A program made the position numbers and the translations under genes. This document shows, one piece after another, positions 7,782 to 16,022 of a stretch of 33,005 bases of DNA. Source of the DNA: an uncultured Pseudomonadota bacterium (GTDB lineage: Bacteria; Myxococcota_A; UBA796; GCA-2862545). The stretch covers positions 1-33,005 of the forward strand of contig CAIUDO010000403.1 in assembly GCA_903897935.1 (NCBI GenBank). The letters run 5' to 3'. The notes beneath the pieces were generated by a model that was not told where the DNA came from, ran no database searches, and was given only the letters and a program-made list of their open reading frames with translations. The first letter of the stretch is position 1, and the number at the start of each line of letters is the position of its first letter.

Positions 7782-8999
7782 CTATCCCGGCCGCCAAGCC
7801 CGGCGCGCCGCGGCGTCGACGACCTGCGCCGGCACCCCGGCCGCTTCGGCGCGCGCGAGGACCTCGTCGGTCTCCGGCGTCGCCCGCCACGCCTGCCCGT
7901 CCCGGCCAGCCACCTTCATGGTGACCGGCCCGTGCTCCGTCGCGACCACCTCGAACCAGCGGTCGAGCACCCAGCGGTCGACGTCACGGCGACGCACCCC
8001 GAGCGTGTTCGTGTGGCGGAGGACGAGCTCAGCGAGGCGCGACGCGTCTTCGGGGCGCGTGAGCGCGTGCAGCGCCGTCCCGGGGCGGCCCTTCTTCATG
8101 ATCACGGGCACGAACCACGCGTCGAGCGCGCCCGCGTCGAGCAGCGCCGCGAGCACCGGCGCGAGCAGTACGCCCGCCTGATCGTCGAGCTGGCACGTCA
8201 GCTCGGTGACCCGCTCGGTCGACCCGCCCGGCTCGGGCGACGGCGCGTCGCCCAGCACGACGCGCACGAGGTTGGCGACCTGCGGCGGGTCCTTGCGCCC
8301 GGCGCCGTACCCCACCGCCCGCACCGTCATCGCGGGCGGTCCGCCCGGGGTCGCCAGCGCGGACACCAACGCGGCCCCGGTCGGGGTGACCCACTCGCCG
8401 GGCCAGCGCGCGGGCACGATCGGCCACCCACGCAGGACCTCGAGCGTCGCGGGCGCGGGCAACGGCAACGCGCCGTGGGCGGCGACGATCGAGCCGGTGC
8501 CGGCGGGCAACGGTGTGGCGACGATCTGCGCGACGTCGAGCTGTTCGAGGGCGAGGCACACCCCGACGATGTCGCAGATCGCGTCGTCGGATCCGACCTC
8601 GTGCAGCGCGACGTCGTCGACCGGCATCCCGTGCAGGCGGGCTTCGGCGTGCGCGAGCCTTCCGTACGCGGACAGCGCGCGGGCCCGGGCGCGGTCGGGC
8701 AGCGCGGATCGTTCGATCAGCTCGCGGATCAGCCGCCACGGGCGGTGGGTGTGCCCCGGCCGCCGCCGCCCCGTGGGCGCGACCCACCCGTCGTCGGGGC
8801 CGCCCGGCTCTTCGAACGTGCCCCGCACGTACCGCGCCCGGAGCGCGCCGCGCCGCACCTCCTCGGCCCGAAGCCCAGGGGACAAGCCGAGCGCGACGAG
8901 CTGCGCCTCGATCGCGGCGAGGTCGGCCCCCGCGTCGACGAGCGCGCCGAGCAGCATGTCGCCGGCGGCGGCGACCTGGCAGTCGAACCACGCGATCAC
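7782..8999 (-). CDS. larC: Nickel-pincer cofactor nickel insertase LarC
   Basis: LarC inserts nickel into the pyridinium-dithiocarboxylate mononucleotide cofactor first described for lactate racemase. The 405-aa product starts with the LarC hallmark FDCQVAAAGDMLLGALVDAG (related to the usual FDCFSGISGDMxLGAL). It continues with LHEVGSDDAICDIVGVCLAL, the segment TPLPAGTGSIVAAHGALPLP, TPTGAALVSAL, and a C-terminal domain containing MKKGRPG, all typical of the family. The full length is in one frame, unlike Lactobacillus, where larC needs a frameshift. The GTG start overlaps the larB stop by four bases (8996-8999), so the two genes are translationally coupled. The predicted location is the cytoplasm. 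Neither larE nor a LarA-type racemase is in the window. Confidence 0.92.
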   Translation of the reverse strand: MIAWFDCQVAAAGDMLLGALVDAGADLAAIEAQLVALGLSPGLRAEEVRRGALRARYVRGTFEEPGGPDDGWVAPTGRRRPGHTHRPWRLIRELIERSALPDRARARALSAYGRLAHAEARLHGMPVDDVALHEVGSDDAICDIVGVCLALEQLDVAQIVATPLPAGTGSIVAAHGALPLPAPATLEVLRGWPIVPARWPGEWVTPTGAALVSALATPGGPPAMTVRAVGYGAGRKDPPQVANLVRVVLGDAPSPEPGGSTERVTELTCQLDDQAGVLLAPVLAALLDAGALDAWFVPVIMKKGRPGTALHALTRPEDASRLAELVLRHTNTLGVRRRDVDRWVLDRWFEVVATEHGPVTMKVAGRDGQAWRATPETDEVLARAEAAGVPAQVVDAAARRAWRPG

Positions 9000-9754
9000 G
9001 GCGATCCCGACGACGACCCGCGCGAGGCGAGGATCCGGTACGCCACCTGGGCCGCGCCGAACCCGTTGTCGATGTTGACCGCGGCCACGCCGCCCGAACA
9101 CGCGTTGACGATCGCGAGCAGCGCCGTGAGCCCGCCCAGGTTCGCGCCGTACCCGATGCTGGTCGGCACCGCGATCACCGGCGCCCGGACGAGGCCGCCG
9201 ACCACCGACGGCAACGCGCCCTCCATGCCGGCGACGGCGATGACGACGTCCGCCTTCCGCACCGACTCGAGCCGTGCCAGCAGCCGATGCAGGCCGGCGA
9301 CCCCGACGTCGTTCGCTCGATCCACCGTCAGCCCGAACCACTCGGCGCACCGCGCCGCCTCTTCTGCCACCGGGAGGTCGGAGGTGCCCGCGCACACCAC
9401 GCACACGCGGCCCGGCACCGTCGCGGCGAACGGGTCGTCGCCGGCGTAGAGCAGCCTGGGGACGGCCTCGTAGACGGCGTCGGGCAGCGCCTGCTGCACC
9501 CGGGCGGCCTTCTCGGCGTCGACGCGCGTAGCGAGCGCCTTCCCGGAGCGCGCGCGCAGGTTGCGCAACAGCGCGACGAGCTGCTCGGCGGTCTTGCCCT
9601 CCCCGTACACCACCTCGCCGAGGCCGGTGCGCGCGGCCCGGTGGTGGTCCAGCACGGCGAACCCGAGATCGGCCTCGCGGGCCAACAACGACTCCGCTTC
9701 GACTGGGCTCGTCGTGCCCGCGCGGACCGCCTCGAGCAACTGCCGTACGTCCAT
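8996..9754 (-). CDS. larB: Nickel-pincer cofactor biosynthesis carboxylase LarB
   Basis: LarB carboxylates nicotinic acid adenine dinucleotide and hydrolyses it to pyridinium-3,5-biscarboxylic acid mononucleotide, the first step of the nickel-pincer cofactor. The 252-aa protein has the expected N-terminal helical part (GEVVYGEGKTAEQLVALL) and a PurE-like C-terminal domain with CAGTSDLPVAEEAARCAEW, the block AGMEGALPSVVGGLVRAPVI, PTSIGYGANLGGLTALLA and VNIDNGFGAA, all LarB signatures. ATG at 9754 was chosen because a GGGGGGT run lies four to ten bases upstream. larC follows with a four-base overlap. The 157 bases to the divergent lipoprotein gene must contain both promoters; a short TAACC-G-GGTTA palindrome sits at 9820-9830. 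Confidence 0.92.
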   Translation of the reverse strand: MDVRQLLEAVRAGTTSPVEAESLLAREADLGFAVLDHHRAARTGLGEVVYGEGKTAEQLVALLRNLRARSGKALATRVDAEKAARVQQALPDAVYEAVPRLLYAGDDPFAATVPGRVCVVCAGTSDLPVAEEAARCAEWFGLTVDRANDVGVAGLHRLLARLESVRKADVVIAVAGMEGALPSVVGGLVRAPVIAVPTSIGYGANLGGLTALLAIVNACSGGVAAVNIDNGFGAAQVAYRILASRGSSSGSP

Positions 9755-9911
9755 GCGACCCCCCACCCCGCTTATCGCAGCGCCCGACGAACGACCGAGG
9801 TCGCGGGCGGCGTGGCGGGTAACCGGGTTATTCTGCGGCGGGCTCGCAGGTGGGCCCGCGGGGCGTACGCTGCGTCACGCTCGGATGCACGTTCGGTGCG
9901 GAGGGTTCCAT

Positions 9912-12206
9912 ATGCGGCTCGCTCTTCTGTTCGGGGGCTTCGCGGCGCTGGTCGCGTGCGGCGGGAAAGACGCGGATGGCGACGGTGTGTCCGCCGATGA
10001 GGACTGCGACGACGCGAACGTCACGGTCGGCGCCGCGGGACCGATCTTCACGGACGGCGACGGGGACGGCTTCGGCGGCGGCGAGGAGCAGGTCGGCTGC
10101 CCCGGTGCGGGCATGGCGGACGTCGGCGGTGACTGCGACGACGCGCTGCCCGAGGTCCACCCCGAAGCGCTCGAGACCTGCAACACGATCGACGACAACT
10201 GCGACGGCGCCATCGACGAGACCGGCGGCTCCGAGATCTGGCTCGCCGACGCCGACGGCGACGGGTTCGGCGAGCCGTCGTCGGCGGCCGTGCGCTGCGA
10301 GGGCCCGGGTTTGTCGCAGGTCACTGGCGACTGCGACGACGGCGACTTCGACATCAACCCCGACGCCGAAGAGGTGTGCAACGGGGCGGACGACGACTGC
10401 GACGGCATCGCCGACAACACCGCCACGGACGCCACCACCTGGTACGGCGACGTCGACGGCGACGGCTTCGGCTTCGACGGCGTCACCACCAACGCGTGCA
10501 CCCCGCCGCCCGGCTACGCGCCCGAGGGCGGCGACTGCGACGACGGCGACAGCGCGCAGAACCCGGCCGCCGTCGAGGTGTGCGACGGCGTCGACAACGA
10601 CTGCGACAGCGAGACCGACGAAGGCCTCGCGGTGCCCCACTACAAGGACACCGATGAGGATGGTTGGGGCAACGCCGATGACGGTGAGATCTCCACCTGC
10701 GACGGCCTCGCGCCCGCTGGCTACAGCCCGCTCGACGGCGACTGCGACGAGACCGACGACGGCGTGAACCCCGGCGCGATCGACGGCTGCAACGGCGTCG
10801 ACGACGACTGCGACGGCACCGTCGACGAGGACCTCACCTTCGTCACGATCTACCGCGACCTGGACGGCGACGGCTTCGGCGACGACGCCACCGCGGTCGA
10901 AGACTGCTCGGGCACGATCCCCGCCGGCTGGGTCGTCACCCCCGGCGACTGCGACGACAGCGCGTTCACCGCGAACCCGGACGGCGTCGAGGTGTGCGAC
11001 GACCTCGACAACGACTGCGACGGCGGCGTCGACGAAGACTTCCCGTTCTACACGGTGTACGCCGACGATGACCGCGACGGCTGGGGCGACGAGACCAGCC
11101 CGGCGGTCGTGTGCGCCGACGCGGCGGGGTGGGTCGACGTCCCGGGGGACTGCGACGACGCCGATCCGTCGTCGTACCCGGCCGCGCCCGAGGCGTGTGA
11201 CCTCGTCGACAACGACTGTGACAGCATCGTCGACGAGGACCTCGTGTTCTCGTCGTACTGGCTCGACAGCGACGGCGACACCTGGGGCGACGCCGCCACC
11301 GCGGTGACCGACTGCACGGCCCCCAGCGGGTACGCGGTGCGCCCCGACGACTGCGACGACGCCGACCGGCTCATCAACCCGGGCGCGACCGAGCGGTGCA
11401 ACCTGCTCGACGACGACTGCGACGGCGTCATCCCAGCGGACGAGGTCGACGGCGACGGCGACGGCTACCCGCTCTGCGACGACCCCGACGACACCGACCC
11501 GTCCGTGCCGGGCTGCAACTTCGCGTCCGCCAGCTACACCGCGTCGGCGGTGTTCCTCGACACCCTGTCCAGCACCACGATGACCCTCGCCTGGGACGGC
11601 AGCGCGTACTGGTCGTCGTCGGGGGGCAGCTCGGCGGGCGACCGTCTGTCGTCGTACGCGGCGGACGGCACGTGGGCGCGGAACTACGCGCCCGGCCGCG
11701 ACCTGCGCTCCGTGTTCACCATCGGCGACGGCTTGGCGCCCACGTACATCCGCTCGTACGCGAGCCCGCGCATCGAGGTGCAGACGGCGCCCGGCGTGTA
11801 CTCGGCGTACGTCACGTTGGTCGGCGGCGCGCTCGACGCGCAGTCCGCGGTGGTGTGGAGCGAGGAGTTCGAGCGCTTCATCGCGTTCAACTCGGGCAAC
11901 CTCCTCACCTGGGACGCCTCGGGCGTGTACACGGGCAACGTGTTGTTCTCCGGGTTCGGAACGGTGCCCAACGAGAACGTCTACCCGCAGAACCGCGGCG
12001 TCGCGACGTCGGAGCGCTGCTACTTCACGTACTACGACGGCACGTTGCACGTGTGGGACGAGACCGGCGTGCGCACCGACAGCGCCACCCTCACCGGCGC
12101 GGGCACGTCGTTCGACAGCTACTTCAGCCTCAGCTACGCGAACGGCATGATCTGGGTCGTGGACACCGCTGGCGGGTCGTGGCGGGGCTACGACGTAGGC
12201 CTGTGA
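9912..12206 (+). CDS. Cys/Asp-rich MopE-like repeat lipoprotein
   Basis: This 764-aa lipoprotein has lipobox LVAC with Cys16. Residues about 20-536 hold seven imperfect units of roughly 75 residues. Each unit combines a DGDGFG calcium-loop-like segment, a GDCDD motif, an NP or xP spacer and a C-N/D-xxDDDCDG...DE block. This is the putative metal-binding motif named after copper-binding MopE of Methylococcus (inference from pattern). The acidic loops suggest calcium, and paired cysteines suggest disulfides. The last 225 residues are free of the repeat and rich in Gly, Tyr and Trp with short beta-strand patterns (LAWDGSAYW, FNSGNLLTWD, YDGTLHVWDETG) like beta-propeller blades. ATG has GAGG eight bases upstream (9901-9904). 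The S41 protease gene overlaps the stop by four bases. Cell-surface or periplasmic location is expected. Confidence 0.85.
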   Translation: MRLALLFGGFAALVACGGKDADGDGVSADEDCDDANVTVGAAGPIFTDGDGDGFGGGEEQVGCPGAGMADVGGDCDDALPEVHPEALETCNTIDDNCDGAIDETGGSEIWLADADGDGFGEPSSAAVRCEGPGLSQVTGDCDDGDFDINPDAEEVCNGADDDCDGIADNTATDATTWYGDVDGDGFGFDGVTTNACTPPPGYAPEGGDCDDGDSAQNPAAVEVCDGVDNDCDSETDEGLAVPHYKDTDEDGWGNADDGEISTCDGLAPAGYSPLDGDCDETDDGVNPGAIDGCNGVDDDCDGTVDEDLTFVTIYRDLDGDGFGDDATAVEDCSGTIPAGWVVTPGDCDDSAFTANPDGVEVCDDLDNDCDGGVDEDFPFYTVYADDDRDGWGDETSPAVVCADAAGWVDVPGDCDDADPSSYPAAPEACDLVDNDCDSIVDEDLVFSSYWLDSDGDTWGDAATAVTDCTAPSGYAVRPDDCDDADRLINPGATERCNLLDDDCDGVIPADEVDGDGDGYPLCDDPDDTDPSVPGCNFASASYTASAVFLDTLSSTTMTLAWDGSAYWSSSGGSSAGDRLSSYAADGTWARNYAPGRDLRSVFTIGDGLAPTYIRSYASPRIEVQTAPGVYSAYVTLVGGALDAQSAVVWSEEFERFIAFNSGNLLTWDASGVYTGNVLFSGFGTVPNENVYPQNRGVATSERCYFTYYDGTLHVWDETGVRTDSATLTGAGTSFDSYFSLSYANGMIWVVDTAGGSWRGYDVGL
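9975..11517 (+). repeat. Seven tandem Cys/Asp coding repeats of about 220-230 bases
   Basis: The units are recognised by recurring GGCGACTGCGACGAC-type sequence (GDCDD) and GACAACGACTGCGACGGC-type sequence (DNDCDG). They are diverged at the DNA level and keep frame, so they are protein-domain repeats and not a CRISPR or satellite. Confidence 0.85.
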
Positions 12207-14638
12207 TCGCTGCGATCGGGTCGATCCTCCTGCGGGCGGCGGCGGCCTCGGAGCCCACCTCCGAGGCGGCGTTCGCGCAAGCGCAAGCGTTGCTGGCCGA
12301 TCTCTACCTGGATCGGGCCGCGCTGGTGCCGCACGAGCTGGTGCGCGCCGCCGCGGGCGGCCTGGTCGACCGGGCGCCGCCGCTGTTCGTCACCACCGAC
12401 GGCGTCACCGTCGCGCTGCGGGACGTCCGAGGCGAGGTCGTCGCTGAGGCCGGCGCCGCCGATCTCTCCGCGCTCGCCGGGGCGCTCGAGCGGCTCGCCG
12501 ACGGCGCGTCGGCGTCGGGGTTGGTCCCGGAGGGCGTCGACGTGCGGCTGGCCCTGCTCGACGGGATGACCCGCGCCCTCGACAGCCACAGCCGGGTGCT
12601 CGCCGGCGACGCGGCGGACCGGTTCGACACGCGGCTCAAGGGCACGCTCGTCGGGATCGGCGTCACCATCGGCAACCGCGAGGGCCGCCTTCGGATCATC
12701 TCGGTGCAACCCGGGGGTCCGGCCGACCGCTCCGGGGCGCGCGCGGACGACGAGGTCGTGCGCATCGGCGGCGTGCCCACGGTCAACATGTCGGTTCGCG
12801 ACGCCATCTCACGCATCCGCGGTGACGCCGGCACCCCGGTCACGCTCGTGCTGCGCTCCGAGGCGGGGGAGCGCGAGGTCACCACGGTCCGCGAAGAGGT
12901 GCTCGTCCCTACGGTCACCACCGAGGCCCTCAGCGACGGCGTCCTGCACGTCCGCGTCGACCACTTCTCGCAGCAGACGCTCGAAGAGCTCACCGCCGCC
13001 CTCGACGCCGCCGTCGGCCTGCGCGGGGTCGTGCTGGACCTCCGAGGCAACACCGGGGGCTCGATGAAGGAGTCGGCGCAGGTCGCCGACGTGTTCGTCG
13101 AGCGCGGCTTGCTCCTGCGCACCGCCGGACCGGAGGGTGGTCGCGTCAAGAGCCTGCTCGAACGTATCGAAGCGACCGACTCTGGGGCCGAGCCCACGGT
13201 CCCGGTGGTGGTCGCGGTGGACGCGCGCACCGCGAGCGGCAGCGAGATCGTCGCCGGCGCGCTCGTCGGGCTCGGCCGCGCCGTCGTGATCGGGGCCCCG
13301 ACCTACGGCAAGGGCACCGTACAGAAGGTGTACCGGCTCGACGCGGTCGCGCGGATGAAGCTCACCGTCGCCGAGTACCTGCTCGCGGAGGACCGCAGGA
13401 TCCAGGGCTCCGGCATCGTGCCCGACGTGGTGGTGGCGCCGGTGATCGTCGACGCGCGCGGCGCGCGGCGGGCGCCGATCGGCGGGGCGGCCGAGGTCGA
13501 GCGGTCCACAGCGGTGGCGGCCCTCGCGACCTCCGGTGACGACCCGGTGCTCCGCCTCGCCCAAGCGGTGATCGCGGGCGCGACGGGCGGGGACCGGCAG
13601 GCCGCCCTCGACGCGTTGGCGGCGGCGTCGCCGGCGTTCGCGGCGGCTGAAGAGGCACGTATCACCGCCGCGATGGCGGAGGTCGGGGTCGACTGGGCGG
13701 TCACCAAGCAACGCGGCGACGACGGTGGGGTCGAGGTGGCGCTCGCCACCACCCCGGTCGACGGCGGCCAGCAGCTCGACGCCGTCGTGCGTAACCTTGG
13801 GCGATCTACCTATTCGCGCGGCTGGCTCGAGCTCGAGTGCGATGGCTTGTCGGCCTGGGACGGGCTCGGGCTCGCGATCGGCGCCCTCGGCCCGCGCGAC
13901 GAGGTGCACGCCCGGGTCATCGTGCCGGTCTCCGCGGGGCTCGGCCCGCGCACCGACGCGGTCACCACCTCGTTCCTGTCCGACGGGCGGCCGCCGATCG
14001 ACACGGGCGTGCACCAGGTCGCGTTGTCGTCGTCGTCGGCGCCACACCTCGCGGTGGCGGTCCGGCTCGACGGCGCCGGCGGCGAGCGTGCGGCGCGGGT
14101 GACCCTGACCGCCGACCAGGCGCTCACCGGGGTGGAGCTCGCGTTCGAGGCGCCTGGCGACGCCCCGGTCGAGCTCGTCGACCAGGCCGCGCGCGTGGCC
14201 ACGGTCGAAGCTGGGGTCCCGGTGGAGCTGTTGCTGGCGCTCAGGGTGGGGGACGCTGCGGCCGGCCCGCTGCGGCTCGACCTCGTCGCCGAGGCCGACG
14301 ATCGTGGCGAGCTCGATCGCTGGTCGCTCGAGCTGCCGCTCGACGGCGCCGAGATCCGCGCGGAGGACCCGACGCTGCGCTGCGACGCCCCGGTGGTCGC
14401 GCGTACCGGCCCGCTCGCGCTGACGGTCGACGCGTCCGACGACGCCGCGGTCGCGTGGGTCACCGTGCACCACGACGGCGAGAAGGTGGCGTACGTCGGG
14501 ACGGACGCGCCGTCCACGCGAGTGCCGGTCACCGTCGAGATCCAGCCGGGGGCGAACACCCTGCGCGTCGACGCGGCCGACGGAGCGGGGCACCGGGCGC
14601 GGCTGTGGGTCTCGATCCTCGGCGTCGCAGCGCCCTGA
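12203..14638 (+). CDS. S41 C-terminal processing protease (CtpA/Tsp type) with PDZ and beta-sandwich tail
   Basis: The 811-aa product has a PDZ domain at about residues 146-210 (KGTLVGIGVTIGNREG, then PADRSGARADDEVVRIGG) followed by an S41 peptidase domain. The catalytic Ser347 sits in ASGSEIVAGAL and the general-base Lys370 in YGKGTVQ, the family's Ser-Lys dyad. LDLRGNTGGSM and GSGIVPDVVV are further hallmarks. About 400 residues follow the protease. They include a CARDB-like part (LDAVVRNLGRSTYSRGWLEL) and a final Ig-like part (PGANTLRVDAADGAGH), which may bind substrate. The N-terminus (IAAIGSILLRAAAASEP) is a weak export signal, and periplasmic action is inferred. The GTG start overlaps the stop of the Cys/Asp repeat lipoprotein as GTGA, so the lipoprotein may be its substrate or partner. 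Confidence 0.9.
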   Translation: MIAAIGSILLRAAAASEPTSEAAFAQAQALLADLYLDRAALVPHELVRAAAGGLVDRAPPLFVTTDGVTVALRDVRGEVVAEAGAADLSALAGALERLADGASASGLVPEGVDVRLALLDGMTRALDSHSRVLAGDAADRFDTRLKGTLVGIGVTIGNREGRLRIISVQPGGPADRSGARADDEVVRIGGVPTVNMSVRDAISRIRGDAGTPVTLVLRSEAGEREVTTVREEVLVPTVTTEALSDGVLHVRVDHFSQQTLEELTAALDAAVGLRGVVLDLRGNTGGSMKESAQVADVFVERGLLLRTAGPEGGRVKSLLERIEATDSGAEPTVPVVVAVDARTASGSEIVAGALVGLGRAVVIGAPTYGKGTVQKVYRLDAVARMKLTVAEYLLAEDRRIQGSGIVPDVVVAPVIVDARGARRAPIGGAAEVERSTAVAALATSGDDPVLRLAQAVIAGATGGDRQAALDALAAASPAFAAAEEARITAAMAEVGVDWAVTKQRGDDGGVEVALATTPVDGGQQLDAVVRNLGRSTYSRGWLELECDGLSAWDGLGLAIGALGPRDEVHARVIVPVSAGLGPRTDAVTTSFLSDGRPPIDTGVHQVALSSSSAPHLAVAVRLDGAGGERAARVTLTADQALTGVELAFEAPGDAPVELVDQAARVATVEAGVPVELLLALRVGDAAAGPLRLDLVAEADDRGELDRWSLELPLDGAEIRAEDPTLRCDAPVVARTGPLALTVDASDDAAVAWVTVHHDGEKVAYVGTDAPSTRVPVTVEIQPGANTLRVDAADGAGHRARLWVSILGVAAP

Positions 14639-14708
14639 ACGCCTGACGCGGCCCCGGCGGTGCGAAAAGCTTCGGGCGCCTGTTGCGCGTCAGGCTTCGT
14701 GCGGGTAC

Positions 14709-14746
14709 ACAACAAACATGTTTATTCGTCCAGACAACAAACTAAC
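14709..14746. promoter_or_regulatory. Putative ROK operator: direct repeat ACAACAAAC plus palindrome AAACATGTTT
   Basis: This AT-rich island in very GC-rich DNA spans the ROK start codon. ACAACAAAC occurs at 14709-14717 and 14734-14742, 25 bases apart. AAACATGTTT (14714-14723) is a perfect palindrome. The second copy reads CAACAAACTAAC, which matches the half-site of the classical Bacillus XylR operator (CAACAAACTAA), and XylR is also a ROK protein. Autorepression of the downstream glucan operon is inferred. Confidence 0.55.
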
Positions 14747-16007
14747 CCAGCGCGCGGTCGACACCTCGTCGATGCGGTCGCACAACAGCCGCTTGTTGCT
14801 CGAGCTGCTGTGGCGCGCGGGGGAGCTGTCGCGGGCGGACCTCGCCCGGGAGTCCGGGTTGTCCCGGTCCACGGTGTCGGCGATCGTCGCGGACCTGCTG
14901 GACGCCGGCATCGTCAGCGAGTCGCACGTCGCGCCGTCGCAAGGGGGGCGGCCGCCGATCGTGCTGCGGATCGAAGAGGATCGCTTCTGCATCGTGGGGG
15001 TCGAGCTCGGCGCGTCGCACATCACCGCGCTGCGCATCGACCTCCGGGGCCGGGTCCGGGCGGAGGCGTCGCGGGAGCACCCGGTGGAGCACGATCCTGC
15101 CGGCTCGATGGCCTTGCTGTTCACCCTCATCGATCAGGTGCTGGTGGGGTCGCAAGGGTCGGCGTTGGTCGGGGTGGGGCTGGCGGTCCCGTGCCCGATC
15201 GACCCGCGGCAGCCCGACCGCCTGTCTACCCGCATCCTCCCACGGTGGGGCGAGGTTCGGCCCGGCACCGAGCTGTTCGAGCGGTACGGGGCGTCGGTCC
15301 TGGTCGACAACGACGCGAACCTGGGCGCGGTCGCGGAGCGGTGGTGGGGGGCTGGCCAGGCGGCGGCCGACTTCTCGTACGTCAAGGTGGCGACCGGGGT
15401 GGGGTCGGGCCACATCTTCGGCGGCGAGGTCTATCGGGGGGCGTACGGGATCGCCGGCGAGATCGGCCACACCGCGATCGACCCCGCCGGGCCGCCGTGC
15501 CGCTGCGGCCGGCAAGGGTGCCTCGAGGCGATGATCGGGTCTGCGTCGATGGTGCGGCGCGCGCGCGAGCAGCTCGCCGCCGGCGTCGAGAGCGCGCTGC
15601 GCGCGGCGTCGCCGCTTACGCTCGGGGCCATCCTCGGCGCGGCGCGGGCGGGCGACACGCTCGCCCTTCGGATCGTCGGCGAAGCAGGGCAGTACCTCGG
15701 GATCGCGGTCGCGAACCTGGTGAACCTGCTCAACCCGTCGCTGGTGGTGCTTGGGGGGCCGCTCACCGAGGCGGGTGCCCTCATCCTGGAGCCGATGCAG
15801 CGTGAGCTGCACGAGCGCGCGCTGTGGACCTCGATCGAGACGACGGACGTGCGGGTGAGCGCGCTCGGTCACCGGGCGATCGCGCTCGGGGCCGGGACGG
15901 CGGTGTTGCACGCGGCGCTCCAGGATCCGTCGCTGTTCCCCGTGCCTGGCCCCGCGCTGCGTGGCCCGCTGCTCGCCTCCGCTTCGTCGTCGAACGTGCA
16001 CCCTTAG
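14718..16007 (+). CDS. ROK-family sugar-responsive transcriptional regulator
   Basis: The 429-aa protein joins an N-terminal winged helix-turn-helix (residues about 24-67, LSRADLARESGLSRSTVSAI) to a ROK sugar-kinase-like domain. ROK hallmarks are the phosphate-loop-like VGVELGASHI, Asp199 in VDNDANLGAVAE, His251 in GEIGHTAIDP and the zinc motif CRCGRQGCLE with Cys261, Cys263 and Cys268. The first glycine-rich loop is altered (ELGAS where active kinases have DxGGT), so it is probably a sensor rather than a kinase. It heads the operon, only 15 bases before the next gene, and a repeat/palindrome at its start codon suggests autoregulation. By comparison with ROK regulators next to laminarinase and Opp-type ABC genes in Thermotoga, the inducer may be a beta-glucan disaccharide. 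ATG 14772 (MRSHNSRLLLELL) is an alternative start; no clear ribosome site favours either. Confidence 0.9.
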   Translation: MFIRPDNKLTQRAVDTSSMRSHNSRLLLELLWRAGELSRADLARESGLSRSTVSAIVADLLDAGIVSESHVAPSQGGRPPIVLRIEEDRFCIVGVELGASHITALRIDLRGRVRAEASREHPVEHDPAGSMALLFTLIDQVLVGSQGSALVGVGLAVPCPIDPRQPDRLSTRILPRWGEVRPGTELFERYGASVLVDNDANLGAVAERWWGAGQAAADFSYVKVATGVGSGHIFGGEVYRGAYGIAGEIGHTAIDPAGPPCRCGRQGCLEAMIGSASMVRRAREQLAAGVESALRAASPLTLGAILGAARAGDTLALRIVGEAGQYLGIAVANLVNLLNPSLVVLGGPLTEAGALILEPMQRELHERALWTSIETTDVRVSALGHRAIALGAGTAVLHAALQDPSLFPVPGPALRGPLLASASSSNVHP

Positions 16008-16022
16008 AACGGGAGGAGAACC

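Noticed and set aside
9975..11517. Repeat array as a possible CRISPR
   Set aside because: Units are coding, diverged, keep frame and have no constant repeat/variable spacer structure.
9828..12050. Minus-strand open frame of 740 codons opposite the Cys/Asp repeat gene
   Set aside because: The translated Val/Ala-rich repeats mirror the coding repeats on the plus strand; there is no independent motif.
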